DNA from: Sphingorhabdus_B arenilitoris
GTDB taxonomy: Bacteria > Pseudomonadota > Alphaproteobacteria > Sphingomonadales > Sphingomonadaceae
DNA: 64,000 nt
Direction of reading: 5' to 3'
Assembly: GCF_042651485.1 (NCBI RefSeq)
Contig: NZ_JBHSDH010000013.1
Coordinates: 1-64,000 of the forward strand
Below the pieces are notes generated by a model. That model saw nothing but the letters and a program-made list of their open reading frames with translations. It searched no databases and had not been told where the DNA came from. Positions 1 to 8,646 of this stretch are shown here, piece after piece (the first letter of the stretch is position 1; each line of letters opens with the position of its first letter). Both the position numbers and the translations under genes were made by a program.

Positions 1-203
1 ACATAGAGACGTCCATACCTACCGCCTGACCGCGATCATGAAGGCTCGAACACCAAAGGCTCCAATGCCGTTCGCAGACCTCGAAGACAACCATCGGTAA
101 TCGGGTAAAAAAACGTCACGAAAGCAGAACAATGCGAATATCAATTAGACAACTAAATTCAAGCCATCTTTTCCGCCGGTCTGTGTTGACTGACGGTAAC
201 CTT

Positions 204-236
204 GCATCAGAACAAAGCGGCTGGCAACTCTATCCT
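204..236 (+). repeat. Left copy of a degenerate 33-bp direct repeat
   Basis: Ungapped comparison with 2450-2482 gives 24 identical bases of 33, with identical blocks GCATCAGAA at the start, TGGCAAC in the middle and ATCCT at the end. The two copies flank the AT-rich gene at 589-2355 in the same orientation. Each is followed about 70-100 bases later by a copy of the CGCAAAG-type palindromic element. The repeat could be the trace of an insertion or of a flanking duplication; it is not long enough to be sure. Confidence 0.45.
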
Positions 237-306
237 ACCCGGTATGTGCCTGATAAACAGTGACACGGCGCAGTAAAAGGGGACCGCGGTCACCGCAGCG
301 CCCTAT

Positions 307-356
307 ATTTCGCGCAAAGACGCAAAGGCACAAAGGAGCAGAAGGGGGCGGCGGAG
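307..356 (+). repeat. CGCAAAG-type dispersed repeat, partial copy
   Basis: The segment begins ATTTCGCGCAAAGACGCAAAG and continues into an AAGGGGGCGGCGGAG block. The reverse complement of 2619-2658 carries the same two blocks in the same order (ATTTCACGCAAAGACCGCAAAG and ATCAAGGGGGCGGAG). This makes it a partial copy of the element at 2556-2658 in the opposite orientation. Short intergenic repeats with a CGCAAAG core are common in alphaproteobacteria; the function is unknown to me. Confidence 0.6.
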
Positions 357-588
357 CCTTCAATTACCATTTTGTTCGCGCAGGCCGTTGCTGGAGCAGA
401 GAGTTATGCTACGTGTGACATCATTCCCATATCTGGTATTCGTTTAGTATAGTGTTCCTAGAGTTCCCGATAAATAAGTCGTTTAAGTGACGAATCCGCC
501 ATTGACAAAGCTGCCGCTATGCTATGAAACTGCCCCTGGGTCGATTGTCATTTGCCAAATATTTAGTTTGGCCTTGAGGATCAAAACA

Positions 589-2355
589 ATGAAATTCACT
601 ATTGCTGCCCTAGGCCTCCCCGCACTTTTAGTCCTCTCTGCATTTGCCGCAACGGTAGCGAGAGCTGACGGCCCCGCCCCACCTACCTGGACGCCCCCTG
701 GTGAAAAAGGACAATGTTCCCCGATTAAGGGTAGCAAGGCTTGCAAGCAGATTTTCCGTCCCTTTATTGTCAACAAAGCAGACGGATCGGGCGTCACAAG
801 ATTGTCGCTGATTGAAAGCACGAGCCTGTCCTATGCCGATGTTGCAAAAACAGCGAAAACGTTGGGTGAACCGCTGTTCCCCAAGAATGACAGTTACACG
901 AAGAAAGCTCTCGCCAAGAGGTCTTATTTCGGCGTCATGCTTGATACCGAAAACGAAATAATTGAACCGGCGCTTTATCCACATATACTGCCGATATCTG
1001 ACAAAGTCGCACTCGCACTAGCTAACACTAGCACTACTTTCTATCAGAAAAATAGTCCATATTACACTCCGGTCAATAAATATTATTTTGTAAATCTGGA
1101 CGGCAAGCTCACTAAACCTGAACAGCCCGGGATCGATCCGGCTAATCTTTATTATGTTGGAGGTTATTACAGCGACCTTCCAGCGCAGATTTTCGAACTT
1201 ATCGGGCGAGATACAGCGCGGGGCACTGTCACCCTTCGGCAATATGATAGTTATGGTCAGGAACGCGCCGTTTTCAACAACATCCTTTTGCATAAACGGC
1301 GCGATAATTTTGACTCTTTCGAAGTCAGTATCTATGCGAATAGTAAAGACAATTTTGTTATGTCCGCCTTAGAGCCTGCGACCGGTGAGCGGGCCTCTCT
1401 CTGGTTCAGAGCTGACGGTTCGGTGATTGGTTATCGCCCGCCAGCTGAAGTCCGCAGCATTCTCAATTTCGGAGCTAATCGAGCCGGATATGCGAAAAAT
1501 ACGCAGTCCCAATTGGTAGAAGTCATTGGCCGACTGCCTTTTAACACAGCGTTAAAAGATGACCGGTTGTACCACCCACTTGACGTAAACGGCGAGAGAG
1601 TTGCTGCACCATCCAACTTTATAGGAATGGCTCGATTACATTATAGTCGCGACAGTTACGGCGATCTGTCGACATCACAGAAATATTTCTCAGACTGGCT
1701 GTTGGTTTATGCCCTTCCGACCGGATATGGCTTTAAAATCTCCGCTCGCACATCAAGCTCTGTCGAATATCCTGCTTTGGTGAGGGCTGAAAATGTTCTT
1801 TTAGACGAGAAAACGCTCAAAATGTTCTCGGGCTTTGGCTTCTCACGTATTGCCGATGATAATCATGCGATGATTGTCAGGCCATTTGACCGCTATGAGC
1901 CAGATGGCGTAACGCCGGCGCAAGGGGCATTGCCCGACAAATGGCGCCGTGCAATTGATTGGCCAAGCATAAGCTTCACCGCAACCGAGGGAAGGATTGG
2001 GGAGATGGCCTACAATACTTCGACAGAGGCGTTTTTTGCATTTGGCCAACAAGCACTTGCACATAACCGCGAATATGCCAGAAGGATGGCCTTATACCAA
2101 CAAGAGAAAGCTGCACAGGCCGCCGAGCGTGAAAGGGATCGCGCTATTCGTGAGGCCGAGCTGAAGGCTTATTATGAGAAACAAAGGCAACAAGAAGAGG
2201 AATATGCTAAAGAAAGGTCCAAATACCGACGCAAAACTGGGGCAGAAGAATTCCTAGAAGCACTGAAAAATCGGCGATCATATTCAATTGAACGCGCTGA
2301 CGGCAGCAAAATTTATTGTCAAGATAATGGTGACGGAACCGAATATTGTTTTTGA
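589..2355 (+). CDS. Secreted protein of unknown function
   Basis: 588 aa. I chose the ATG at 589, preceded by TTGAGGA eight bases upstream, instead of the GTG at 487, because it puts a clean signal peptide at the N-terminus (MKFTIAALGLPALLVLSAFA, cleavage near ARA-DG). The mature protein starts Pro-rich, with two cysteines near residues 43 and 52 (GQCSPIKGSKAC). A long central region rich in Tyr, Asn and Ser matches nothing I recognise. It ends in a highly charged predicted coiled coil (about residues 500-560, E/R/K/Q-rich) and a short tail with two more cysteines. The gene is visibly AT-richer than its neighbours and is bracketed by related repeats, suggesting acquisition by transfer. Function is unknown; export to the periplasm or surface is the only safe statement. 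Confidence 0.75.
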   Translation: MKFTIAALGLPALLVLSAFAATVARADGPAPPTWTPPGEKGQCSPIKGSKACKQIFRPFIVNKADGSGVTRLSLIESTSLSYADVAKTAKTLGEPLFPKNDSYTKKALAKRSYFGVMLDTENEIIEPALYPHILPISDKVALALANTSTTFYQKNSPYYTPVNKYYFVNLDGKLTKPEQPGIDPANLYYVGGYYSDLPAQIFELIGRDTARGTVTLRQYDSYGQERAVFNNILLHKRRDNFDSFEVSIYANSKDNFVMSALEPATGERASLWFRADGSVIGYRPPAEVRSILNFGANRAGYAKNTQSQLVEVIGRLPFNTALKDDRLYHPLDVNGERVAAPSNFIGMARLHYSRDSYGDLSTSQKYFSDWLLVYALPTGYGFKISARTSSSVEYPALVRAENVLLDEKTLKMFSGFGFSRIADDNHAMIVRPFDRYEPDGVTPAQGALPDKWRRAIDWPSISFTATEGRIGEMAYNTSTEAFFAFGQQALAHNREYARRMALYQQEKAAQAAERERDRAIREAELKAYYEKQRQQEEEYAKERSKYRRKTGAEEFLEALKNRRSYSIERADGSKIYCQDNGDGTEYCF

Positions 2356-2449
2356 TAGATTGTGCCTGCATTCATTCTAGCGGGAATTACCGGGACACAA
2401 GAATAAATTCATGACGTTTTCCCCAGTGGCTCGGACCTTCATCACCCTC

Positions 2450-2482
2450 GCATCAGAAAAAGGTCAGTGGCAACGGCATCCT
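2450..2482 (+). repeat. Right copy of a degenerate 33-bp direct repeat
   Basis: Partner of 204-236, with 24 of 33 bases identical and no gaps. It lies about 95 bases downstream of the stop of the AT-rich secreted protein. Confidence 0.45.
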
Positions 2483-2555
2483 ATTTGATATTGTGCCCTA
2501 AGTTGCTCTATGTCTGAAGAATTCTGGAAGCGGGCTAGCGCGGCGGGGGCTGGGT

Positions 2556-2658
2556 ATTTCACGCGAAGGCGCAAAGATTTTGAAGATGGCGGCGCAGAGT
2601 GGTGAGGGCGCAGGGCAGCTCCGCCCCCTTGATAATCTTTGCGGTCTTTGCGTGAAAT
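2556..2658. repeat. CGCAAAG-type palindromic element with ~24-bp inverted ends
   Basis: The left end (2556-2579) reads ATTTCACGCGAAGGCGCAAA and onwards; the reverse complement of the right end (2634-2658) reads ATTTCACGCAAAGACCGCAA and onwards. They match apart from one gap and a few changes. The 55-bp core is GC-rich and non-coding. A partial inverted copy is at 307-356. This is a REP/MITE-like element: mobile by composition and symmetry, with no transposase of its own. Confidence 0.6.
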
Positions 2659-2711
2659 TATGGGCGGGTGATGGCAGTTGCTCGGTAATTCGGTAATTCT
2701 GGCAACGCCCC

Positions 2712-4409
2712 CTATTCGCAGCTTGTCCCTTCGCTGGCATCCAGATCGAGGCAGCGGCCGTCGAAGGCGTTTGTTTCCACCGGGAGTTTGATGAGCGCTG
2801 CCAATGTGGGCGCTATGTCGACCGTGCTGACCGACAAAGGCTGTTCAAAGCGGGCCATACCGCTGCGCCAGAATAGTATCGGCACGCGCCGATCATAATC
2901 CCATATGCTACCATGCGTGGCAACCGTGCCGCGTTTTGTATCGGGTATTGGCGTGATGCGCGGTTTTAGCGCGACGTAGAAATCGCCCGAACGGTCGGGG
3001 TGGAATGTGGCGCGGGCCCGTTCGATCAGGCTCCAGCTTTCGGGCGGCGTGCCCGCTGCGGGGACTTTTGTTGCCAGCAACTCGGCCCGCGAAAAAGCGG
3101 CGGCGACCATAGGATGCGCGCGGTAGGCGGCAAGCGCTTCGTCCAGCACTCTCGCCTTTGTCTTCGCGTCCAAATCCTTGTCAATCCAAACATCTCCCAC
3201 GCCCCGGCTGTTCAGCGGTTGCCGCGCGAGTTTCAGCTTTGATGCGATAGCCGCGCCCATCACTTCGGGTGCGATGCTGGCGGTGATGCGCTGCGCCTCT
3301 GGCACGGCATGGCTGCGCAATCGTTCGGGCAGGTCATGGCCGCCATGATCGGCGGTCAGCACAACGGCATAGTCGGTGCCTTGTTCATCCAGCGCGCGGA
3401 AAAATACCTCCAATGTGTTATCCAGCACCAACAGGTTGAGGCACATTTCGCTGCCCGATGTGCCGTAGGTATGGCCAACATAGTCGGTGGCCGATGCGCC
3501 GATTGCGATCAAGTCGGTGGCCTCGCCCTGACCCAGCTTCATATCCGCGACTAAACCGGTGGCCAGACCGAATAACGCCATGTCGGAATAGGGGGAGGCG
3601 CGAAAACCGCGGGCGTCTCCCGCCGCTCTGGCAAATCGTCCGGTGCCGACCGTTTTGCCATCATCTATGGCGACGGCGCGGCTATGTGCTTGGCAGAATC
3701 CGGGCAGTTTTTCGTCGCTTGTCGCGGATGCAATCGCGGTTTGGACCTGTGAATTGACTTTCCGAACGGCGGGCGGCACGGCGCGCCCGGCATAGCTTGT
3801 GAATTTTTTGCTGTCGTTATCCCACCACCATAGCTCATCAACGTCATGCCCGCCCATCATCACTGCGGCGCGGTCTTTGCCCGCCACGGAAACGACGCGT
3901 GAGGCGGCATTTGCCTTTTTCATCCGCTCACCCAGGGTGGGGACCAGCAGATGCACGTCGGATACCGTATATTTATCCGAATTGCTTCCGGGAACGCTTT
4001 CATCCTCGGCGCAATAAATGCCTTTATCCTCGCGCCCGGTATTCAGGTCGATCCAGTCATTGGCGATAATGCCGCTGCGCGCTGGGTAAACGCCGGTTAG
4101 GATGGTGGAATGCCCTGGGCAGGTTTCGGTGGCCGATTGCGCTTGATAGCCCGATGGGAAAACCGCGCCTTCCTGCAACCGTTGCAGCCCGCCTGTAAAC
4201 TCGCGGCGATATTCGGCGAACAGGTCGGCGGAAAATTGATCGACGGAAATGGCGACAATTAACTTGGGTGGAGCATTGTCAGCCGGCGGCGCGGCATCGG
4301 CGATCGGGGCTCCGGCTTGATATACCACTGTTTGCGCCGTGACGGGCATCGGGGCCGCGCAAAGCAGGGCGATTACAGACAGGCTGCTACGAAAAATATT
4401 GGCGGTCAT
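2712..4409 (-). CDS. phoK: PhoK-type secreted alkaline phosphatase
   Basis: 565 aa. Alkaline phosphatase superfamily enzyme of the phosphodiesterase/nucleotide pyrophosphatase branch, expected to hydrolyse phosphomonoesters outside the inner membrane. The ATG at 4409 is preferred over an upstream in-frame GTG because GAGGTG sits five bases before it. Signal peptide at residues 1-26 (…PMPVTAQ). All metal-site motifs are visible: Asp57 (ISVDQFS), nucleophile Thr96 (ATETCPGHS), Asp/His in GASATDYVGH, Asp-His in TADHGGHD, and a late His in ATHGSIWDYDRR. Length and motifs match the PhoK phosphatase described from Sphingomonas sp. BSAR-1. It lies 68 bp downstream of the AAA_28 gene, so it may have its own promoter, probably phosphate-controlled, although I see no clear Pho box. 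Confidence 0.9.
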   Translation of the reverse strand: MTANIFRSSLSVIALLCAAPMPVTAQTVVYQAGAPIADAAPPADNAPPKLIVAISVDQFSADLFAEYRREFTGGLQRLQEGAVFPSGYQAQSATETCPGHSTILTGVYPARSGIIANDWIDLNTGREDKGIYCAEDESVPGSNSDKYTVSDVHLLVPTLGERMKKANAASRVVSVAGKDRAAVMMGGHDVDELWWWDNDSKKFTSYAGRAVPPAVRKVNSQVQTAIASATSDEKLPGFCQAHSRAVAIDDGKTVGTGRFARAAGDARGFRASPYSDMALFGLATGLVADMKLGQGEATDLIAIGASATDYVGHTYGTSGSEMCLNLLVLDNTLEVFFRALDEQGTDYAVVLTADHGGHDLPERLRSHAVPEAQRITASIAPEVMGAAIASKLKLARQPLNSRGVGDVWIDKDLDAKTKARVLDEALAAYRAHPMVAAAFSRAELLATKVPAAGTPPESWSLIERARATFHPDRSGDFYVALKPRITPIPDTKRGTVATHGSIWDYDRRVPILFWRSGMARFEQPLSVSTVDIAPTLAALIKLPVETNAFDGRCLDLDASEGTSCE

Positions 4410-4477
4410 TGGCACCTCAAACGCAAAAAACGAATATGCTCACCATAAGCAAATGAAAGCGTTATGGAAGGCTTAGT

Positions 4478-5029
4478 TTACGGTGGTGTGACACGCGATA
4501 TATTCGCAAGAAGATAATCGACGCGCTCATCAATAGGTATTTTAGGTAATTTGATGATCGAATAACCGGCCTTTTGATAGGCCGCATGCAGCGGAGCAAA
4601 TTCCAACAACGCCTCATCAAAAGATTTAGGCCGCTGGGCATCTTTGACGTATATTTCGGACCAGGGCGGCACGATGAAGACCGATTTGTGGTAACGATAA
4701 GTATGTATGGCCTTGGTGAGTTCCGCTGGAACGGCTAAGTTGTGTTGCTCGAGGTAGGCAACCGGGTCAATCAGGCTGCGGTCCATGAACACATGGCCGA
4801 CTTGGTTTTCGGTATCTTGAAATTGAGCAATGGCTTTTTCAGCCAACCTTAGCGCAAATGCTTCTGGGTTTAACCACGGCAAGGCACCGCCACCTATGGC
4901 CATTTCTTCACGCACAATCATCCTGCCTGCTTCTTGCACAGTAGCAAAACCACGTTCTGCCAAGGCATCAATCATTGATGACTTCCCGCCGCCTGAACAT
5001 CCGGAGATGACGATGCGGCGGGGCGGCAT
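4478..5029 (-). CDS. AAA_28-family ATPase/kinase
   Basis: 183 aa. P-loop protein with Walker A GCSGGGKSS at residues 10-18. A Walker B-like segment (VGHVFMDRSLIDPVAYLEQ) fits the AAA_28 family of small predicted ATPases or kinases. A conserved RRPKSFDEA-like stretch occurs here as QRPKSFDEALLEF. The substrate is unknown. The start codon lies only three bases after the typA stop, so the two genes are almost certainly cotranscribed. Cytosolic, no signal peptide. Members of this family often show kinase-like folds resembling shikimate or nucleoside kinases, but nothing here fixes the substrate. Confidence 0.8.
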   Translation of the reverse strand: MPPRRIVISGCSGGGKSSMIDALAERGFATVQEAGRMIVREEMAIGGGALPWLNPEAFALRLAEKAIAQFQDTENQVGHVFMDRSLIDPVAYLEQHNLAVPAELTKAIHTYRYHKSVFIVPPWSEIYVKDAQRPKSFDEALLEFAPLHAAYQKAGYSIIKLPKIPIDERVDYLLANISRVTPP

Positions 5030-5032
5030 TGT

Positions 5033-6850
5033 TTAGGCGGCTTTTTTGCGCGACGCTTTTTTGCGTTCGTTGGGATCAAGGATCGCTTTGCGCAAACGGA
5101 TGGATTTGGGCGTTACTTCCACCATTTCGTCATCATCCACATAGGCGATCGCTTGCTCCAGCGTCATGCGCCATGGCGGCGTCAGGCGGATGGCGTCGTC
5201 CTTTCCGGTTGAGCGGAAGTTGGTCAGCTGCTTCGATTTCATCGGGTTGACTTCCAAATCATCGGGCTTCGCATTTTCGCCGATAATCATGCCTTCATAT
5301 AGCGGCTCACCGGGGCTGACCATCAATATGCCGCGCTCTTCCAATGGGCCGAGCGCGTACGCCACGGCCTCACCATTGCCGTTGGAGATTAAAACGCCAT
5401 TTTTGCGGCCGCCAATATTGCCCCGATGCGGGCCATATTTTTCGAACAGGCGGTTCATGATGCCGGTGCCGCGCGTATCGGACAGAAATTCGCCATGATA
5501 CCCGATCAAGCCGCGCGATGGTGCGATAAAGCTGATCCGGGTTTTGCCGCCGCCCGATGGACGCATATCGGTCATTTCGCCTTTACGCTCCGCCATTTTT
5601 TCGACGACCGTGCCAGAAAATTCATCATCAACGTCGATCACAACCGCTTCATAAGGTTCGGTTTTGGCGCCGGTTTCGTCTTCACCGAACAACACGCGCG
5701 GGCGCGAAATGCCCAATTCAAATCCTTCGCGCCGCATCGTTTCGATTAACACGCCGAGCTGTAATTCACCCCGGCCTGCAACTTCAAAGCTGTCTTTATC
5801 GGCGGATTCGGTGACGCGGATGGCGACATTGCTCTCGGCTTCGCGCAGCAAACGGTCACGGATCATACGGCTGGTTACTTTGTCACCTTCGCGGCCGGCC
5901 ATTGGCGAATCATTCACCGAAAAACGCATCGACAATGTCGGCGGATCAATCGGCTGCGCCTGAAGCGGTTCAGTCACTGTAATGTCGGCAATGGTATCGG
6001 CGACAGTCGCGGTGGTCAGGCCCGCGAGCGAGATGATGTCGCCGGCCTTTGCCTCATCAACCGGGATACGTTCCAATCCGCGAAAAGACATGATTTTCGA
6101 AGCACGGCCAGCTTCGACCTTTTTGCCATCGGGGTTCAGCGCGTGAATTTGCTGGTTCACCTTCACCCGCCCCGACAATACGAGGCCAGTGAGGATGCGG
6201 CCCAAGAAATTGTCGCGGTCGAGCAACGTGACCAGCATTTTAAATTCACCGTCTACATCGGCCTTTGGCTCTGGTACATGGTCGACGATGGTTTGGAACA
6301 TCGGCGTCAAATCGCCTTCGCGCGCAGTCGGTTCGAGCGAGGCATAACCATTGCGGCCCGATGCAAACAGCACAGGGAAATCAAGCTGTTCATCGGTCGC
6401 ATCGAGCGAGACAAATAGGTCGAACACTTCGTCCAATACCTCTTGAATACGCTCATCCGGGCGGTCTACTTTATTGACGACGACGATAGGGCGCAGGCCG
6501 AGGGCGAGCGCTTTGCCGGTAACAAATTTGGTTTGCGGCATGGCCCCTTCGGAGGAATCAACGAGCAGGATGACGCCGTCAACCATCGACAGGATGCGCT
6601 CAACTTCGCCGCCGAAATCGGCGTGTCCAGGTGTATCAACAATGTTGATCCGCGTGCCTTGCCATTCGACGCTGGTGCATTTGGCGAGAATCGTGATGCC
6701 GCGCTCTTTTTCCAGATCGTTGCTGTCCATCGCTCTTTCTTCAACGCGCTGATTTTCGCGGAAGGTGCCGGATTGGCGGAAAAGCTGATCAACCAGGGTG
6801 GTTTTGCCATGATCGACGTGGGCGATAATGGCGATATTACGCAAAGACAT
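5033..6850 (-). CDS. typA: Ribosome-associated GTPase TypA/BipA
   Basis: 605 aa, full family length. Translation-factor GTPase related to EF-G that binds the 70S ribosome and assists growth under cold and other stress. Motifs: G1 AHVDHGKTTL (residues 10-19), switch I RGITI (about 50), G3 DTPGHADFGGEVER, G4 NKVDRP. These are followed by domain II, the EF-G-like domain III/V segments and the BipA-specific C-terminal domain (…GGRKNGVLISNGNGEAVAYAL…), and a basic tail. Start ATG at 6850. The gene lies between a lipoprotein gene (65 bp upstream) and the AAA_28 gene (3 bp downstream). Confidence 0.97.
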   Translation of the reverse strand: MSLRNIAIIAHVDHGKTTLVDQLFRQSGTFRENQRVEERAMDSNDLEKERGITILAKCTSVEWQGTRINIVDTPGHADFGGEVERILSMVDGVILLVDSSEGAMPQTKFVTGKALALGLRPIVVVNKVDRPDERIQEVLDEVFDLFVSLDATDEQLDFPVLFASGRNGYASLEPTAREGDLTPMFQTIVDHVPEPKADVDGEFKMLVTLLDRDNFLGRILTGLVLSGRVKVNQQIHALNPDGKKVEAGRASKIMSFRGLERIPVDEAKAGDIISLAGLTTATVADTIADITVTEPLQAQPIDPPTLSMRFSVNDSPMAGREGDKVTSRMIRDRLLREAESNVAIRVTESADKDSFEVAGRGELQLGVLIETMRREGFELGISRPRVLFGEDETGAKTEPYEAVVIDVDDEFSGTVVEKMAERKGEMTDMRPSGGGKTRISFIAPSRGLIGYHGEFLSDTRGTGIMNRLFEKYGPHRGNIGGRKNGVLISNGNGEAVAYALGPLEERGILMVSPGEPLYEGMIIGENAKPDDLEVNPMKSKQLTNFRSTGKDDAIRLTPPWRMTLEQAIAYVDDDEMVEVTPKSIRLRKAILDPNERKKASRKKAA

Positions 6851-6915
6851 TCGAATAAACCTTTTGGGAGTAAGGCAGCATCATACCGCCATTCATGCGC
6901 GCGCCTTTAGCGCGG

Positions 6916-7548
6916 TTAGTGCTGCGGCGCAACAACGGAACGGCAGGGTGATGATTTTGATGAATAATCTTTGCCCCAATTACGGTAGCCTGCAGTATCA
7001 ATATGGAACCGCGTCCCGCGATATATACCAAGGCCCATTTGCGCAGATTTGCCCTTGGACCTGTGCAAAGTGCAGAGTTTTTGAATCAAAACAGGGCGAT
7101 CCATTTTGCCCACCGGTTGCATATCAATAGCAAAAAAGCGCAAATGGAAGCTTTTACTCGCACCTTTAATACATGTGTTTATGCTCGGCTCCCTAAATAC
7201 AGAGACGGCTTCCACTGGCCCTAAAATCGGAATGATCTCGCGCTGGACCAATTTTAACGTGGCGACCATATTGGGCCAATATTTGCGAGGCGGAACAGAA
7301 AATGGATCGGCACCGCATTTTTTCCATCGGACGTCGCTGCGCAGCAGCTCCGCAATTGGCAGAATATGCGCAACGTCCCTTTCCGCAAAATAGTTTTCCA
7401 GCGCTGCGACATTTTTTGTATTGTCCGTTTGTGCGATCCAACGGCGATATTCATCGTCGGAAGGCTTGGAATGCTGTTCCTTGCAGGCGGTAAGCAACAA
7501 TGAAAATGCCGCGAGCAAAAATATCATGGAGCCAAGGCGGCTTATCAC
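6916..7548 (-). CDS. Small lipoprotein of unknown function
   Basis: 210 aa starting at GTG 7548, which overlaps the stop of the DUF389 gene in a GTGA arrangement. Longer in-frame starts would read deep into that gene. The N-terminus gives a lipoprotein signal with box LLTAC at about residue 19-22 (SMIFLLAAFSLLLTACKEQH). The rest is a soluble, basic, cysteine-containing domain I do not recognise (WKKCGADPFSVPPRKYW; CIKGASKSFHLRFFAIDMQP). It is translationally coupled to the DUF389 membrane protein, so the two may act together in the envelope. Function unknown. Confidence 0.7.
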   Translation of the reverse strand: MISRLGSMIFLLAAFSLLLTACKEQHSKPSDDEYRRWIAQTDNTKNVAALENYFAERDVAHILPIAELLRSDVRWKKCGADPFSVPPRKYWPNMVATLKLVQREIIPILGPVEAVSVFREPSINTCIKGASKSFHLRFFAIDMQPVGKMDRPVLIQKLCTLHRSKGKSAQMGLGIYRGTRFHIDTAGYRNWGKDYSSKSSPCRSVVAPQH

Positions 7549-8567
7549 ATCAGCATCCCCAATTCCCACACCGAACGGCCAGTGATTAACGCCGCCAAGA
7601 GAAATAAGATGACGATCCAGACAAATAATATCCCGCCCGTTATCCGCCATTCCTTTGGTGGCAGGCCTTGGATCAAAAATGTGGCGATGCCAGCAATGTT
7701 GATACAGACCAAATTTGTCGCAAACAGGAATAGCGCCCTTGCCGCCAGTCCATATTCCCCGATCCCAGCGTAAATTCCGGTGGCCGCAAGCGGGGGGATG
7801 AGCGCGACGGCGATCATAACCCCGACCAGCGTTAAGGCCGATCCGCGGCTGAATGCCAATACACCGGCCATCCCGCTGGCTAACGCTAAAGTGATATCAG
7901 CAGGGTGCACGATCGTCCGGTTATGTAATTCAGATGCCATTGGATCAATCGTCGCAGTCAGTCCAATGATGAGGCCCGACGCTATCCCAAAAATACTGCC
8001 GACTATCAAGGTCAGCAAAGCCTTGCGGCCCAATTTCATATCGCCGATGGTGGCCGCCAACGCCGTGCCGATCGACGGTCCCAGCAGTGGCGCAATAATC
8101 ATCGCACCGATTATCGCAGCAACTTGATTGCTACGCATACCCAGTCCCGCGATGATCGATGATAAAATGACATTCAGCAAAAAGGCTGGTCTTATATGCA
8201 GGCTTTCCTGAATATCGTCATAAATTTCCTCTGTGCTGATCCGGTCACGAACAAAAAAGCGTTCAATGGCTGTTGGCGCGCGTGTGGGTGCTGGAAAAGC
8301 GACTTCGCTGCCCGGAATTTCCGATACTGGCGGAATGATCGCTTCGGGGATCGACACATAGGCGTTGAAGCCTTCGACATCGGCGAATGCGGTCATTAAT
8401 TCATCAAGCAATGCATCGACGCGCCGCTGCTGCACGATGCAACTGGTTTTTTCCATCTGTCCGGGTACGGTTTGCCGCCAAAACCGGCTGCTTTGGTGGC
8501 TCAATATTTGGGACAGCTTGTTATATTGGCTATCGGGTAATATTATTTCGATCAGGCGCGCAGTCAT
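7545..8567 (-). CDS. DUF389 multi-spanning membrane protein
   Basis: 340 aa from ATG 8567 (MTARLIEIILPDSQ). A TTG at 8603 would add 12 residues but the ATG matches the usual beginning of the family. A soluble N-terminal domain of about 130 residues precedes the DUF389 core, which begins near RPAFLLNVILSSIIAGLGMRSNQVAAIIGAMIIAPLLGP and contains about six hydrophobic segments with the conserved small-residue/proline pattern IGAMIIAPLLGPSIG. Function of the family is not established; a transport or sensing role is guessed. Divergent from the SBF-like transporter with a 79-bp shared upstream region. Confidence 0.85.
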   Translation of the reverse strand: MTARLIEIILPDSQYNKLSQILSHQSSRFWRQTVPGQMEKTSCIVQQRRVDALLDELMTAFADVEGFNAYVSIPEAIIPPVSEIPGSEVAFPAPTRAPTAIERFFVRDRISTEEIYDDIQESLHIRPAFLLNVILSSIIAGLGMRSNQVAAIIGAMIIAPLLGPSIGTALAATIGDMKLGRKALLTLIVGSIFGIASGLIIGLTATIDPMASELHNRTIVHPADITLALASGMAGVLAFSRGSALTLVGVMIAVALIPPLAATGIYAGIGEYGLAARALFLFATNLVCINIAGIATFLIQGLPPKEWRITGGILFVWIVILFLLAALITGRSVWELGMLM

Positions 8568-8646
8568 GTTTGCGACGATACTGGTTTTTTCGAAATTGCC
8601 CAATGCCTATTGTTGTTCGCGGCTGCCTCCGGCAAGGGGGGGTGCA

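Larger units (their letters stand above)
1..588. other. Intergenic region with repeats, no gene seen
   Basis: No convincing coding sequence lies in these 588 bases. The stretch is AT-richer than the genes from 2.7 kb on. It holds one member of a direct repeat (204-236) and one arm of a palindromic, coding-free repeat (307-356), both described separately. A plausible promoter for the gene starting at 589 should lie near 430-470, where TATAGT-like hexamers occur, but no clear -35/-10 pair can be fixed by eye. Confidence 0.5.
2356..2711. other. Intergenic region with repeats
   Basis: Convergent gap between the AT-rich secreted protein and phoK. It contains the right copy of the 33-bp direct repeat and a 103-bp element with inverted ends. 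No open reading frame with gene-like composition is seen. The inverted ends could form a long hairpin in RNA from either strand and may serve as transcription end for the flanking convergent genes, but there is no T-tract. Confidence 0.5.
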
